DNA from: Caryophanales bacterium UBA2253
Lineage (GTDB): Bacteria; Bacillota_I; Bacilli_A; ML615J-28; CAG-698
Direction: 5' to 3'
Length of the DNA: 26,052 nucleotides
Assembly (NCBI GenBank): GCA_002347755.1
Contig: DDXT01000001.1
Location: 1 to 26,052 of the forward strand
The position numbers and the translations under genes are program-made. Each line of letters begins with the position of its first letter. Position 1 is the first letter of the stretch. Below the pieces are notes generated by a model that did no database searches, was not told the origin of the DNA, and worked only from the letters and a program-made list of their open reading frames with translations. This document shows, piece after piece, positions 1 through 7,626 of the stretch.

Positions 1-374
1 CATATTCGCTCTGGAAAAGTCTCCAAGCAATGTCTTCGATTCCGCTTTGCTAAAATAATTATTCGGCGATAATTATTGGAAAATTTAATTTCGCATCGAA
101 TCTCCCTTAAAAAAATCCAGATCTTGAGGGTTTTTTGTCATACCTTTATCATGTATGCAAAAATACTGCTTGATTAATAATAGTTAATCACCTCTGACGG
201 TATTATAGCATTAAATGGTTTCTCTAACAACAAGAAAATTTTCATTTCCATTGACAAATCTTTATTAAATTAAAAAATCCGCATTCCTTAAAAATCAGAG
301 ACGCGAAAACATTGCCATTAACCAAGAAAATAAGCCAATGCGTGGTCATTAATTAAAATTATTGGGTGGAATTC
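1..374. other. AT-rich left edge, no confident gene
   Basis: This stretch holds no long reading frame. On the minus strand it has a good leftward promoter (annotated separately) followed by about 195 nt running to the window edge. In that leader is an 18-codon frame at 141-85 (starts MTKNPQDLDFF, stops TAA) with only a weak AAAGG close to its ATG. A second minus-strand frame is open from about 138 to the edge but lacks an ATG. The likely reading is a 5' leader, or the first codons of a gene outside the window. I recognise no protein family. No clear terminator is visible between arsC (ending at 375) and this promoter. Confidence 0.4.
202..230 (-). promoter_or_regulatory. Leftward sigma-A type promoter
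   Basis: Read on the minus strand, TTGTTA (225-230) is followed by a 17-nt spacer and TATAAT (202-207). A TG one base upstream of the -10 makes it an extended -10. Transcription would start near 195 and leave the window on the left, so the gene it drives is not visible here. Confidence 0.6.
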
Positions 375-773
375 TCATAATTGACCCGATTTGATTCGCT
401 TAAGCAAATCGATCACTTTCTCCTTTATTAAATCTCTAGTTTTTCGATAGCCTTCAATTGGCCCACCGGATGGATCGGTTAAACCCCAATCTTCGCGATG
501 TTGGCAGGGAATAAATGGGCAGGCAACGCCACAACCCATGGTAATCAGAATATCCGTTCCTTGAGGGATTTCGTTGAGTAATTTCGGTCTTTGATGGAAC
601 AGGTCAATTCCGGATTCCGCCATCACTTTTACCGCCAAGGGCTTTATTTCCGGATAGCTTTCGGTTCCAGCTGAATAAACTTCGACTAAGTCTTTCCCCA
701 AATGTTTAGCCCAGGCTTCCGCCATTTGCGATCTGCAAGAATTATGAGTACATACAAAGACAATTCTTTTCAT
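375..773 (-). CDS. arsC: Thioredoxin-type arsenate reductase / LMW-PTP-fold phosphatase
   Basis: A 132-residue protein of the low-molecular-weight tyrosine phosphatase fold, as in thioredoxin-coupled ArsC, which reduces arsenate to arsenite in the cytoplasm. The P-loop is at residues 8-15 (C-T-H-N-S-C-R-S, Cys8 nucleophile). The redox segment carries Cys81, Cys85 and Cys90 (C-G-V-A-C-P-F-I-P-C), followed by the family E-D-W-G-L-T-D-P-S-G stretch. The frame has two adjacent ATGs (776 and 773). The AGGAGG at 778-784 sits one base from the first and five bases from the second, so I choose 773. It is transcribed away from the pst operon. Arsenate is a phosphate mimic imported by Pst systems, so the neighbourhood fits. 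No arsR or arsB is seen. A protein-phosphatase role cannot be excluded. Confidence 0.82.
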   Translation of the reverse strand: MKRIVFVCTHNSCRSQMAEAWAKHLGKDLVEVYSAGTESYPEIKPLAVKVMAESGIDLFHQRPKLLNEIPQGTDILITMGCGVACPFIPCQHREDWGLTDPSGGPIEGYRKTRDLIKEKVIDLLKRIKSGQL

Positions 774-917
774 CATATCCTCCTAAATAAATTGGCAATT
801 TGATTATTATTGAACCGGACCTTAACCATTATTTACTAATAAAAAGATAAAAGCAGCAAAAAACCGGCAACCTCATCCGACTTAAGTTTACAACATTTTA
901 AAGGCCAATAAAAGAAA

Positions 918-941
918 AATGCTCACTTTTTAGCGAGCATT
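918..941 (-). terminator. Rho-independent terminator of tRNA-Cys
   Basis: A 10-bp stem (918-927 with 932-941, one G-T wobble) around a 4-nt loop, followed on the minus strand by a T-rich tract (positions 917-911). It lies 15 nt beyond the encoded CCA end of the tRNA. Confidence 0.8.
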
Positions 942-956
942 ATCTGATCTTCAAAA

Positions 957-1031
957 TGGAGGCTCTAACCGGAGTTGAACCGGTGATGACGGTGTTGCAG
1001 ACCGTTGCCTTAGCCTCTTGGCGATAGAGCC
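957..1031 (-). tRNA. tRNA-Cys (GCA)
   Basis: A complete cloverleaf is readable on the minus strand. The acceptor stem is GGCTCTA/TAGAGCC, the D-stem GCC/GGC, and the anticodon stem ACGGT/ACCGT holds the loop CTGCAAC (anticodon GCA). The T-arm CCGG-TTCAACT-CCGG follows, then discriminator U and an encoded CCA. A near-perfect promoter lies just upstream and a terminator just downstream, so this is a single-gene tRNA unit. Confidence 0.95.
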
Positions 1032-1050
1032 ATAAATCTGATCCTATGGT

Positions 1051-1079
1051 ATTATAACAAAAGTAAGGGGTAATGTCAA
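1051..1079 (-). promoter_or_regulatory. Consensus promoter of tRNA-Cys
   Basis: On the minus strand TTGACA (1074-1079), a 17-nt spacer and TATAAT (1051-1056) match the sigma-A consensus exactly, with TG one base before the -10. The start point would be near 1044, about 13 nt before the mature tRNA. Confidence 0.88.
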
Positions 1080-1134
1080 AACAAAAAGGCATTTTTTATA
1101 ACTAGAATTGTGTATCGGCTCAATGTTTTCGTAA

Positions 1135-1190
1135 TTTTACCTTGATTTAACACTCCTCTGCTTTTGGATTTTACTTTGCTTGAGTATAAT
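1135..1190 (+). promoter_or_regulatory. Candidate PhoP/PhoB-dependent promoter of pstS
   Basis: A perfect -10 (TATAAT, 1185-1190) is preceded by a poor -35 (TTTTGG at 1162-1167), as expected for an activator-dependent promoter. Upstream are heptamers resembling the Bacillus Pho box at 11-nt spacing: TTTTACC (1135-1141), TTTAACA (1146-1152), TCTGCTT (1157-1163, weak) and ATTTTAC (1168-1174). The -10 is clear. The Pho-box reading is inference from spacing and likeness to TTAACA. Confidence 0.45.
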
Positions 1191-1232
1191 GTCATCGTAT
1201 TCAAAAAACATGAATTATGAAGGAGAAAATTT

Positions 1233-2099
1233 ATGAAAAAACTTTTATTGGCTTTGTTCGTAGGAACTGCATTCTTGAGCATTCTAGCGGGATGTGTCGG
1301 TCAAGAATTTAATTCTGACGGTGATATTACCGTCATATCCCGTGAAGATGGATCCGGAACCCGCGGAGCCTTCATTGAGTTGTTCGGAGTCGAACAAAAA
1401 AACGAGTTAAATGAGAAAGTCGACTATACGGTTGACACCGCCGTGATAACTAACAGCACTTCCGTCATGCTGACCAGCGTTCTCAACGATCCGCAAGCCA
1501 TCGGCTATATTTCATTGGGATCATATAATGATACTGTCAAAGCTTTAAAGATTGATGGGGTGGAAGCCACGGTTGCCAATATCAAAAACGGAACTTACAA
1601 AATTTCCCGTCCGTTTAACATTGCAACAAAAACCGGAATTTCCGAAGTAGCCCAAGACTTCATCAATTTCATTTTATCGGAAGAAGGGCAAGCCGTTGTT
1701 GAAACCAACGGATACATATCGGCGGTCGATGGCCAACCATATTCTGGAATCAAACCGACCGGGAAAATCGTTGTGGCCGGGTCTTCTTCCGTTACTCCGG
1801 TCATGGAAAAATTGAAAGAAGCTTATTTGGAAATTAACGTCAATGCCACCATCGAAATTCAAATGAGTGATTCAACGACTGGGATGAACAGCGCGGCGGA
1901 CGGGATTTGTGACATTGGCATGGCCTCAAGAGCTTTAAAAACCAGCGAAATAGACAAAGGATTGATCCCGACCGTCATTGCCATGGACGGCATCGTCGTC
2001 ATTGTAAATCCGAAAAATACTTTTGACGGTCTTTCCACCGCGCAAGTCAAAGAAATCTTTGTTGGAAACATCATCAGTTGGAAAGAACTTGTTGCCTGA
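1233..2099 (+). CDS. pstS: Phosphate-binding lipoprotein PstS, circularly permuted
   Basis: The extracytoplasmic phosphate receptor of the Pst ABC transporter, 288 residues. A lipoprotein signal (K2-K3, hydrophobic core, lipobox L-A-G-C with Cys21) and a GGAGAAAA ribosome site fix the start. The halves are in reverse order. Residues 30-165 are the usual C-terminal half: S-R-E-D-G-S-G-T-R-G at 36-45, then A-I-G-Y-I-S-L-G-S, D-G-V, S-R-P-F and E-E-G-Q...N-G-Y-I. Residues 178-288 are the usual N-terminal half: A-G-S-S-S-V-T-P at 182-189, C-D-I-G-M-A-S-R at 226-233, and an end at E-I-F-V-G-N-I-I-S-W-K-E-L where canonical proteins continue into the other half. Arg37, Ser41/Gly42/Thr43, Ser184-186 and Asp227 are all present, so phosphate binding should be intact. 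The length equals one full domain. Confidence 0.93.
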   Translation: MKKLLLALFVGTAFLSILAGCVGQEFNSDGDITVISREDGSGTRGAFIELFGVEQKNELNEKVDYTVDTAVITNSTSVMLTSVLNDPQAIGYISLGSYNDTVKALKIDGVEATVANIKNGTYKISRPFNIATKTGISEVAQDFINFILSEEGQAVVETNGYISAVDGQPYSGIKPTGKIVVAGSSSVTPVMEKLKEAYLEINVNATIEIQMSDSTTGMNSAADGICDIGMASRALKTSEIDKGLIPTVIAMDGIVVIVNPKNTFDGLSTAQVKEIFVGNIISWKELVA

Positions 2100-2119
2100 C
2101 ATTCACCGTCGAAGCTTTT

Positions 2120-2146
2120 GGAAATCTTGATCAGATCAAGGTTTCC
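2120..2146 (+). terminator. Hairpin after pstS, likely attenuator or mRNA stabiliser
   Basis: A 12-bp stem (2120-2131 with 2135-2146, one wobble) with loop CAG is followed by a short T/C-rich run. It lies in the only sizeable gap of the pst operon (2100-2177). A leaky terminator or 3'-stabilising hairpin here would keep pstS mRNA in excess over pstCAB, a known arrangement. The tail is not a strong U-tract, so read-through is expected. Confidence 0.6.
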
Positions 2147-2177
2147 ATTTTCCCTTTATACATAAGGATGGTCATTT

Positions 2178-3029
2178 ATGAAAAAATATAAAGAAAAAAG
2201 CATGAAAATTATTTTCACCATATCCGCAGGGATCTCGATTCTCGCCGTGACTCTCATTTGTCTGTTTTTGTTTGCCAACGGAATCCCGGCCATGTCCGAA
2301 ATCGGTATTTTTGATTTCTTGCTTGGAACAAAATGGAAACCTGCTAATGGCCTATATGGCATTTTCCCGATGATTCTCGGAAGCATTTATGTAACCGCCG
2401 GAGCCATGATCATCGGAGTCCCAACCGGAATTCTAACCGCCATTTTTCTGGCGCGCTTTTGCAATAAAAAAATATACAAAATCATTAAACCCGCGGTTGA
2501 TCTTCTGGCCGGCATTCCTTCCGTTGTTTATGGCTTTTTCGGTCTGATGGTCATTGTCCCCGGAATTCGTCTGTTGTTCGGCGGAAACGGAACGAGCTTG
2601 CTGGGAGCTTCCATCATCCTGGGAATCATGATTCTGCCCACCATCGTTGGGGTCAGCGAAGCTGCCATCCGGGCGGTCCCCGAAAACTATTACGAAGGGT
2701 CTCTGGCGCTCGGCGCCAGCCATGAACGGAGCGTATTTTTCACGGTGGTTCCCGCGGCCAAATCTGGAATCATGGCGGGAGTAATTTTGGGAATTGGGCG
2801 AGCAATAGGAGAAACCATGGCGGTCATCATGGTCGCCGGAAATCAGGCCGTCATCCCTTCCGGTCTTTTCGATGGCTTGCGAACCATGACCGCCAACATT
2901 GTATTGGAAATGGGGTACGCGGCGGATCTCCATCGCGGAGCTCTCATTGCGACCGCGGTGGTCTTGTTTGTCTTCATTTTAATCATAAATCTGAGTTTCT
3001 CAATGCTCAAAAAAAAGGTTACAACATGA
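2178..3029 (+). CDS. pstC: Phosphate ABC transporter permease PstC
   Basis: A 283-residue inner-membrane permease with about six hydrophobic helices. The first spans roughly residues 10-32, and an N-terminal K-rich stretch precedes it. The ABC-interaction (EAA) loop is visible as E-G-S-L-A-L-G-A-S-H-E-R-S-V-F-F-T-V-V-P. This is followed by G-I-M-A-G-V-I-L-G-I-G-R-A-I-G-E-T-M-A-V, the signature shared by PstC and PstA. It pairs with PstA to form the channel used by PstS and PstB. The gene follows the pstS hairpin, with AAGGA about 10 nt upstream, and its stop overlaps the pstA start (ATGA). Confidence 0.93.
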   Translation: MKKYKEKSMKIIFTISAGISILAVTLICLFLFANGIPAMSEIGIFDFLLGTKWKPANGLYGIFPMILGSIYVTAGAMIIGVPTGILTAIFLARFCNKKIYKIIKPAVDLLAGIPSVVYGFFGLMVIVPGIRLLFGGNGTSLLGASIILGIMILPTIVGVSEAAIRAVPENYYEGSLALGASHERSVFFTVVPAAKSGIMAGVILGIGRAIGETMAVIMVAGNQAVIPSGLFDGLRTMTANIVLEMGYAADLHRGALIATAVVLFVFILIINLSFSMLKKKVTT

Positions 3030-3853
3030 AGAAAAACATAGTAAAATCTCGGCTTCTTAGATTGATGGTTTACTTTTCCGCGGCCATCACCATGGGAGCC
3101 TTGCTCTTTTTGGTCGGGTACATTTTAGTGAAAGGCGTTCCCCATTTGTCATTGGATTTGTTTAGTTTCACTTACAATTCGGAAAATGTTTCTTTGTTTC
3201 CGGCTTTGGTGAACACCCTAACCATGACGGCGCTTTCGCTTCTGATCGCGGCTCCCTTGGGAGTTTTTTCGGCCATATATTTGGTGGAATACGCCAAGAA
3301 GCGGAACAAATTTGTTTCCGCCGTTCGCATTACTTCGGAGACCTTGGCGGGAATTCCCTCAATCGTCTATGGTTTGTTCGGATATCTGCTTTTTGTAAGT
3401 GCCCTGGGTTGGGGATATTCGCTTTTGGCGGGAGCTTTTACCTTGGCAATCATGATTCTTCCCATCATAATGAGAACGGCCGAGGAAGCTTTAAAATCCG
3501 TTCCGGACGTTTACCGGGAAGGATCCTTCGGTTTGGGTGCCGGAAAACTTCGGACCATCTTTAAAATTGTTCTTCCGGCCGCCGTCCCCGGAATTCTCGC
3601 GGGAATAGTGCTCTCCATCGGTCGGATCGTCGGCGAGACGGCCGCCTTGATTTATACAGCCGGCACAGTAGCGCAAATCCCGAAAAATGTCATGGGTTCG
3701 GGACGAACGCTTTCAGTTCATATGTTCGCGCTTTGGAACGAGGGAATGAATGCCGATCAAAGCTATGCCACCGCGGTGGTTCTGCTTTTGATTGTCATCG
3801 GTCTGAACGCTTTGTCAAGTACAATTGCCAAGAAAATCGGAAAAGGAAATTAA
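3026..3853 (+). CDS. pstA: Phosphate ABC transporter permease PstA
   Basis: A 275-residue permease with six predicted membrane helices, the first near residues 14-37. Family landmarks are E-T-L-A-G-I-P-S-I-V-Y-G-L-F-G in the central part, the EAA-type loop Y-R-E-G-S-F-G-L-G-A-G-K-L-R-T-I, and G-I-V-L-S-I-G-R-I-V-G-E-T-A-A-L. It is the partner of PstC. The start overlaps the pstC stop by 4 nt, which implies translational coupling. Note that the same symbol is used elsewhere for the unrelated c-di-AMP receptor found at 7627. Confidence 0.93.
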   Translation: MKKNIVKSRLLRLMVYFSAAITMGALLFLVGYILVKGVPHLSLDLFSFTYNSENVSLFPALVNTLTMTALSLLIAAPLGVFSAIYLVEYAKKRNKFVSAVRITSETLAGIPSIVYGLFGYLLFVSALGWGYSLLAGAFTLAIMILPIIMRTAEEALKSVPDVYREGSFGLGAGKLRTIFKIVLPAAVPGILAGIVLSIGRIVGETAALIYTAGTVAQIPKNVMGSGRTLSVHMFALWNEGMNADQSYATAVVLLLIVIGLNALSSTIAKKIGKGN

Positions 3854-3854
3854 T

Positions 3855-4604
3855 ATGGATAAAATCATAACCAAAGATTTAAATATTTTTTATGATGGTT
3901 TCCAGGCCATCAAAAACGCCAATCTCCGCATTCCCGCGCGGGAAATTACCGCATTCATCGGCCCGTCGGGCTGCGGAAAATCAACGCTTTTAAAAGCATT
4001 TAACCGCATGGATGACTTAGTCGAGGGGTGCCGGATCGAGGGATTGATCACCCTTGACGGCGAAGACATTTACGGGACTATGGATACAAATTGGTTGAGA
4101 AAAAGGGTGGGCATGGTTTTTCAAAAACCAAATCCGTTCCCAATGAGCATTTATGACAATGTAGCTTTCGGGCCCAGAACGCACGGGAATTATACGAAAG
4201 CTCAATTGGATGACATTGTTGAAAGATCGCTGACGGATGCCGCCATTTGGGATGAAGTCAAAGACCGTCTTAAAAAAAGCGCGCTTGGGCTTTCCGGCGG
4301 GCAGCAACAAAGACTATGCATTGCCAGAGCCCTGGCGGTGGAACCGGAAGTTTTGCTCATGGATGAGCCAACGAGTGCCTTGGATCCGATTTCCACTTCC
4401 AAGATCGAAGACCTTGCAATGGAACTGAAAAAAAAGTATACTATTGTTATAGTGACCCACAACATGCAACAGGCCACCCGAATTTCCGATAAAACGGCTT
4501 TTTTCTTGTTGGGGGAGATCGTAGAATTTGATGAAACTGACCAACTATTTTCGAATCCTAAGGATCGGAGAACGGAAGATTATATCACCGGGAGGTTCGG
4601 ATAA
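3855..4604 (+). CDS. pstB: Phosphate ABC transporter ATPase PstB
   Basis: A 249-residue ABC ATPase that powers phosphate import. Walker A G-P-S-G-C-G-K-S-T sits near residues 36-44, the Q-loop is within G-M-V-F-Q-K-P-N-P-F-P, the signature is L-S-G-G-Q-Q-Q-R, Walker B is L-L-M-D-E-P-T-S-A-L-D-P, and the switch His is in V-T-H-N-M. The open frame extends 10 codons further upstream, but that would overlap pstA. The ATG at 3855 gives the family N-terminus (M-D-K-I-I-T-K-D-L-N) and has AAAGGAA at proper distance, one base after the pstA stop. Confidence 0.95.
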   Translation: MDKIITKDLNIFYDGFQAIKNANLRIPAREITAFIGPSGCGKSTLLKAFNRMDDLVEGCRIEGLITLDGEDIYGTMDTNWLRKRVGMVFQKPNPFPMSIYDNVAFGPRTHGNYTKAQLDDIVERSLTDAAIWDEVKDRLKKSALGLSGGQQQRLCIARALAVEPEVLLMDEPTSALDPISTSKIEDLAMELKKKYTIVIVTHNMQQATRISDKTAFFLLGEIVEFDETDQLFSNPKDRRTEDYITGRFG

Positions 4605-5251
4605 TGAGAACAAAATTTGATACCCAATTGGAGACTTTGAATAATGACTTGATTTCTTTGGGAGCCATGTGCGAATCCGCAATTACTCTGGCCATTAATG
4701 CTTTATTGAAAAACGACTTAAACAAAGCCAAACAAGTCATAGGGATGGATAAAGAAATCAGCCAAAAAAACCGAGAGATCGAAAGTCTTTGTTTAAAATT
4801 ACTTTTGCAACAGCAACCGGTAGCAAAAGATCTCCGATTGATCTCCTCGGCCTTAAAAATGATCACCGACATGGAAAGAATCGGCCATCAGGCTTCCGAT
4901 CTGTCCGAGATCATTTCTTATACGGATGTCAGCGAGAGCCGGAACAGCGAAAATCTCCTGAAGATGTCACAAGCCACCATCAAAATGGTTACCGAAAGCA
5001 TTGACGCTTTTGTTCGCCGGGATTTGGATCTCGCCAAATCGGTGATCGCTTATGATGACGTTGTCGATGATCTGTTTGTGAAGATTCGAAAAGATTTGAT
5101 CAACTTGATTGGTTCAGATAAAAAGCACGGCGAACAAGCCTTAGACATAATGATGATTGCCAAGTATTTTGAAAAAATGGGCGACCATGCCGTCAACATC
5201 GCGGAATGGGTGGTATTTTCAATTACCGGCGTTCACGAGGAGGTTTCATGA
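4604..5251 (+). CDS. phoU: Phosphate signalling regulator PhoU
   Basis: A 215-residue all-helical protein made of two similar three-helix bundles. Each half carries the PhoU metal-site style motif: M-I-T-D-M-E-R-I-G-H-Q-A near residues 85-96 and Y-F-E-K-M-G-D-H-A-V-N-I-A-E-W near 188-202. PhoU links Pst transport state to the sensor kinase and represses the Pho response when phosphate is plentiful. The start overlaps the last base of the pstB stop (TAATG). The end overlaps the regulator gene, so coupling runs through the operon. Length and order match pst operons of Bacillota. Confidence 0.93.
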   Translation: MRTKFDTQLETLNNDLISLGAMCESAITLAINALLKNDLNKAKQVIGMDKEISQKNREIESLCLKLLLQQQPVAKDLRLISSALKMITDMERIGHQASDLSEIISYTDVSESRNSENLLKMSQATIKMVTESIDAFVRRDLDLAKSVIAYDDVVDDLFVKIRKDLINLIGSDKKHGEQALDIMMIAKYFEKMGDHAVNIAEWVVFSITGVHEEVS

Positions 5252-5922
5252 TCTATTGCGTTGAAGACGACCGCGGAATTCGCGAACTGGTGATTTATAC
5301 ATTACAAAACACCGGTTTCGCTGCGCGGGGTTTTGAAAATGGCAAAGACCTGCAAGCGGCTTTGGGAACACAGCGACCGGATCTGATCCTTCTCGACATC
5401 ATGCTTCCCGGAGAAAACGGAATTGAAATTTTAAAAAAACTTCGGGCCGATTCTTTTACTCGCACCATTCCGGTTGTCATGCTGACCGCGAAAGGAACTG
5501 AATATGACAAAGTCATTGGTTTGGACAGCGGCGCTGACGATTACATCGTCAAGCCCTTTGGGATGATGGAATTGATTTCCCGGATAAAGGCCGTCTTACG
5601 CCGAACCGAATCGATTGATAAAACTAACCAAATCAGTTTTGGGGGCGTGACCATCAATCTAAAATCGCATAGCGTTACCGTCGATGGGTCACCGGTTGAG
5701 CTGACCCTCAAGGAATTTGAACTGCTTCGTCTTCTTCTTCAAAACCCGGGAACAGTTTTGACTCGCGATGACATTTTGGGCAAAATCTGGGGTTATGATT
5801 TTGATGGCGAGACGCGGACCGTGGATGTTCACATTCGCACCTTGCGCCAAAAAATGGGGGAAAAAGGAGAAATCATTGCGACCATTCGCGGAGTCGGATA
5901 CATCGTCGGAGGATCCAAATGA
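5248..5922 (+). CDS. phoB: OmpR/PhoB-family phosphate response regulator
   Basis: A 224-residue two-component regulator. The receiver domain (about 1-118) has the acidic pocket V-E-D-D near residue 5, the phosphoacceptor Asp50 in L-L-D-I-M-L-P, Thr in M-L-T-A-K and Lys in Y-I-V-K-P-F. The C-terminal winged helix (about 128-222) contains L-T-L-K-E-F-E-L-L-R-L-L and V-D-V-H-I-R-T-L-R-Q-K. An upstream in-frame ATG at 5206 lies inside phoU. The ATG at 5248 overlaps the phoU stop, sits after GAGGAGG and begins with the usual M-I-Y-C-V-E-D-D. With the next gene it forms the phosphate-starvation two-component system (phoP in Bacillus naming). Autoregulation of this operon is likely. Confidence 0.9.
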   Translation: MIYCVEDDRGIRELVIYTLQNTGFAARGFENGKDLQAALGTQRPDLILLDIMLPGENGIEILKKLRADSFTRTIPVVMLTAKGTEYDKVIGLDSGADDYIVKPFGMMELISRIKAVLRRTESIDKTNQISFGGVTINLKSHSVTVDGSPVELTLKEFELLRLLLQNPGTVLTRDDILGKIWGYDFDGETRTVDVHIRTLRQKMGEKGEIIATIRGVGYIVGGSK

Positions 5923-7583
5923 AACGGAAAATTTTTTGGGGAGTCATCCTCGCCACGACGATCACTTTGTTCCTGTCCGCGGTCTTGCTTACGGGCGTTT
6001 TCTACGAGAATGTGGTCACGGAAATGCGCGAAGAACTGGTGACGGAAGCTGATTATATTTCCAAAGCCTTGGTTAGCGCTGATGATAATTACTTAAACGA
6101 AGTCGGTTTGGTCAGCAGAAACCGCATAACCTTGATCGATTTTGAGGGAACGGTTTTGTTCGATAACTTCGCAGACATTGCCACAATGGAAAATCATCTT
6201 GACCGTCCCGAAGTTCAAGCGGCTTTAGCCAATGGCACGGGCGATGCCGTTCGTTTATCCGATACCATCGGCGAAAGAACTTATTATTACGCGATAAGAC
6301 TGATTGACGGAAAAGTCCTGCGATTAGCCGCCACCACCAAAACGGCCTTTGGGATCTTCGCCCATTCCCTGATTTGGATAATCCTGACTTTGGCCATCGT
6401 TTTGGCGATTGTCTTCGCCATTGCGGCCCAAGTCACCAAGTCCATCGTCAAACCGATTTTAAAACTGGATCTGGACAATCCCCTTGGCAACGATACTTAC
6501 GGCGAATTGTCACCGCTTCTGATTCGAATGGCCAGGCAAAACAAAAAAATCGATGAACAAATGAAAGAACTTTCGGACAAACAGAACGAATTCGAAGAGA
6601 TCATGGAAAACATGAACGAAGGGTTGGTCATCTTCGGAGACAAAAAGAACGTTTTGTACGCCAATCGCACCGCTCGAAAGTTGTTCAACAACCTGGCACC
6701 GGAGGGAATCAGTTATTTAAAACTTTGTAGAGACATTGAATACATTAAGACCCTCGAGGGATCATTCAACGGGGTTTCGGCTTTTTCCAAGATCACCCTC
6801 TTGGGAAGGATTTACCGAATTCTGACCAATCCCGTCGTCCGGTCCAACCATGCCAATGCGGCGGTCATGTTTTTGATTGACATAACTGAAAAAGAACAAT
6901 CCGAAAAAATGCGTCAAGAGTTTTCCGCGAATGTCTCTCATGAGCTTAAAACTCCGTTGACATCAATCATGGGATACGCGGAGATCATCCAAAACGGTAT
7001 CGCCAAGCAAGAAGACATTCCCCGTTTTTCGGGAGAGATTTTTTCGGAAGCATCGCATCTTCTGAACATGATCGAGGACATCATCAAACTGTCTCGCCTT
7101 GACGAAGGCGACCTCAAGAAAGAATTTACGCCGATTGATTTGTATAAAGTTTCGCAATCCGTCATTGACCATTTACAAAACGTGGCCATCAAGAAGAATG
7201 TCACGGTCACTTTGGAAGGCGAACACCATGTCATCAACGGTTTCGAGAAAACCATTTACGAAATGATCTTTAACCTTTGTGACAACGCCATCATTTATAA
7301 CAAGGAGGGCGGGAGCGTCACCGTCAGCATAACCGATCAAAACAAAAGGGTGGCCCTCCGAGTCGGCGATACCGGAGTCGGAATTGCGGCTGAACATCAA
7401 AGCCGGGTATTCGAACGATTTTACCGGGTTGACAGCAGCCATTCCAAAGAAACCGGAGGAACCGGTTTGGGACTTTCCATCGTCAAGCATACCGCCCTGC
7501 TTCATGAAGCTGAAATTTTGATGGACAGCAAAGTTAATGTTGGAACAACGATCACCATTTTGTTCAAAGACACCATAAAATGA
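5919..7583 (+). CDS. phoR: PhoR-like sensor histidine kinase
   Basis: A 554-residue membrane kinase. TM1 is at about 5-28, an extracellular segment at about 29-145 and TM2 at about 146-170. A short HAMP-like and coiled stretch (170-235) follows, then a PAS domain (about 236-325). The H-box F-S-A-N-V-S-H-E-L-K-T-P-L-T has phosphoacceptor His341. The N-box is N-L-C-D-N-A-I-I-Y-N, the G1 box G-D-T-G-V-G-I, and the F/G2 region F-E-R-F-Y-R-V-D...G-G-T-G-L-G-L-S-I-V-K. All catalytic motifs are intact. The start overlaps the regulator stop by ATGA, so the pair is translated together. It is the last gene of the phosphate operon and is followed by a strong terminator. Confidence 0.9.
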   Translation: MKRKIFWGVILATTITLFLSAVLLTGVFYENVVTEMREELVTEADYISKALVSADDNYLNEVGLVSRNRITLIDFEGTVLFDNFADIATMENHLDRPEVQAALANGTGDAVRLSDTIGERTYYYAIRLIDGKVLRLAATTKTAFGIFAHSLIWIILTLAIVLAIVFAIAAQVTKSIVKPILKLDLDNPLGNDTYGELSPLLIRMARQNKKIDEQMKELSDKQNEFEEIMENMNEGLVIFGDKKNVLYANRTARKLFNNLAPEGISYLKLCRDIEYIKTLEGSFNGVSAFSKITLLGRIYRILTNPVVRSNHANAAVMFLIDITEKEQSEKMRQEFSANVSHELKTPLTSIMGYAEIIQNGIAKQEDIPRFSGEIFSEASHLLNMIEDIIKLSRLDEGDLKKEFTPIDLYKVSQSVIDHLQNVAIKKNVTVTLEGEHHVINGFEKTIYEMIFNLCDNAIIYNKEGGSVTVSITDQNKRVALRVGDTGVGIAAEHQSRVFERFYRVDSSHSKETGGTGLGLSIVKHTALLHEAEILMDSKVNVGTTITILFKDTIK

Positions 7584-7585
7584 AA

Positions 7586-7616
7586 AATAACGGGAGGCTA
7601 AAAGCTTCCCGTTATT
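7586..7616. terminator. Bidirectional terminator, phoR / darA
   Basis: A 14-bp stem (7586-7599 with 7603-7616, one wobble) with a 3-nt loop. T-rich tracts follow on both strands (GGTCTTTTG rightward, TTTTTCATTTT leftward). It separates the convergent phosphate operon and the giant gene/darA unit. Confidence 0.88.
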
Positions 7617-7626
7617 GGTCTTTTGA

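Noticed and set aside
1076..1282. Minus-strand 68-codon frame opposite the pstS start
   Set aside because: It overlaps the pstS promoter and signal peptide on the other strand and has no family likeness or ribosome site.
5206..5247. Upstream ATG for the response regulator gene
   Set aside because: It lies in phoU, has no ribosome site, and would add a non-conserved 14-residue tail. The ATG at 5248 has GAGGAGG.
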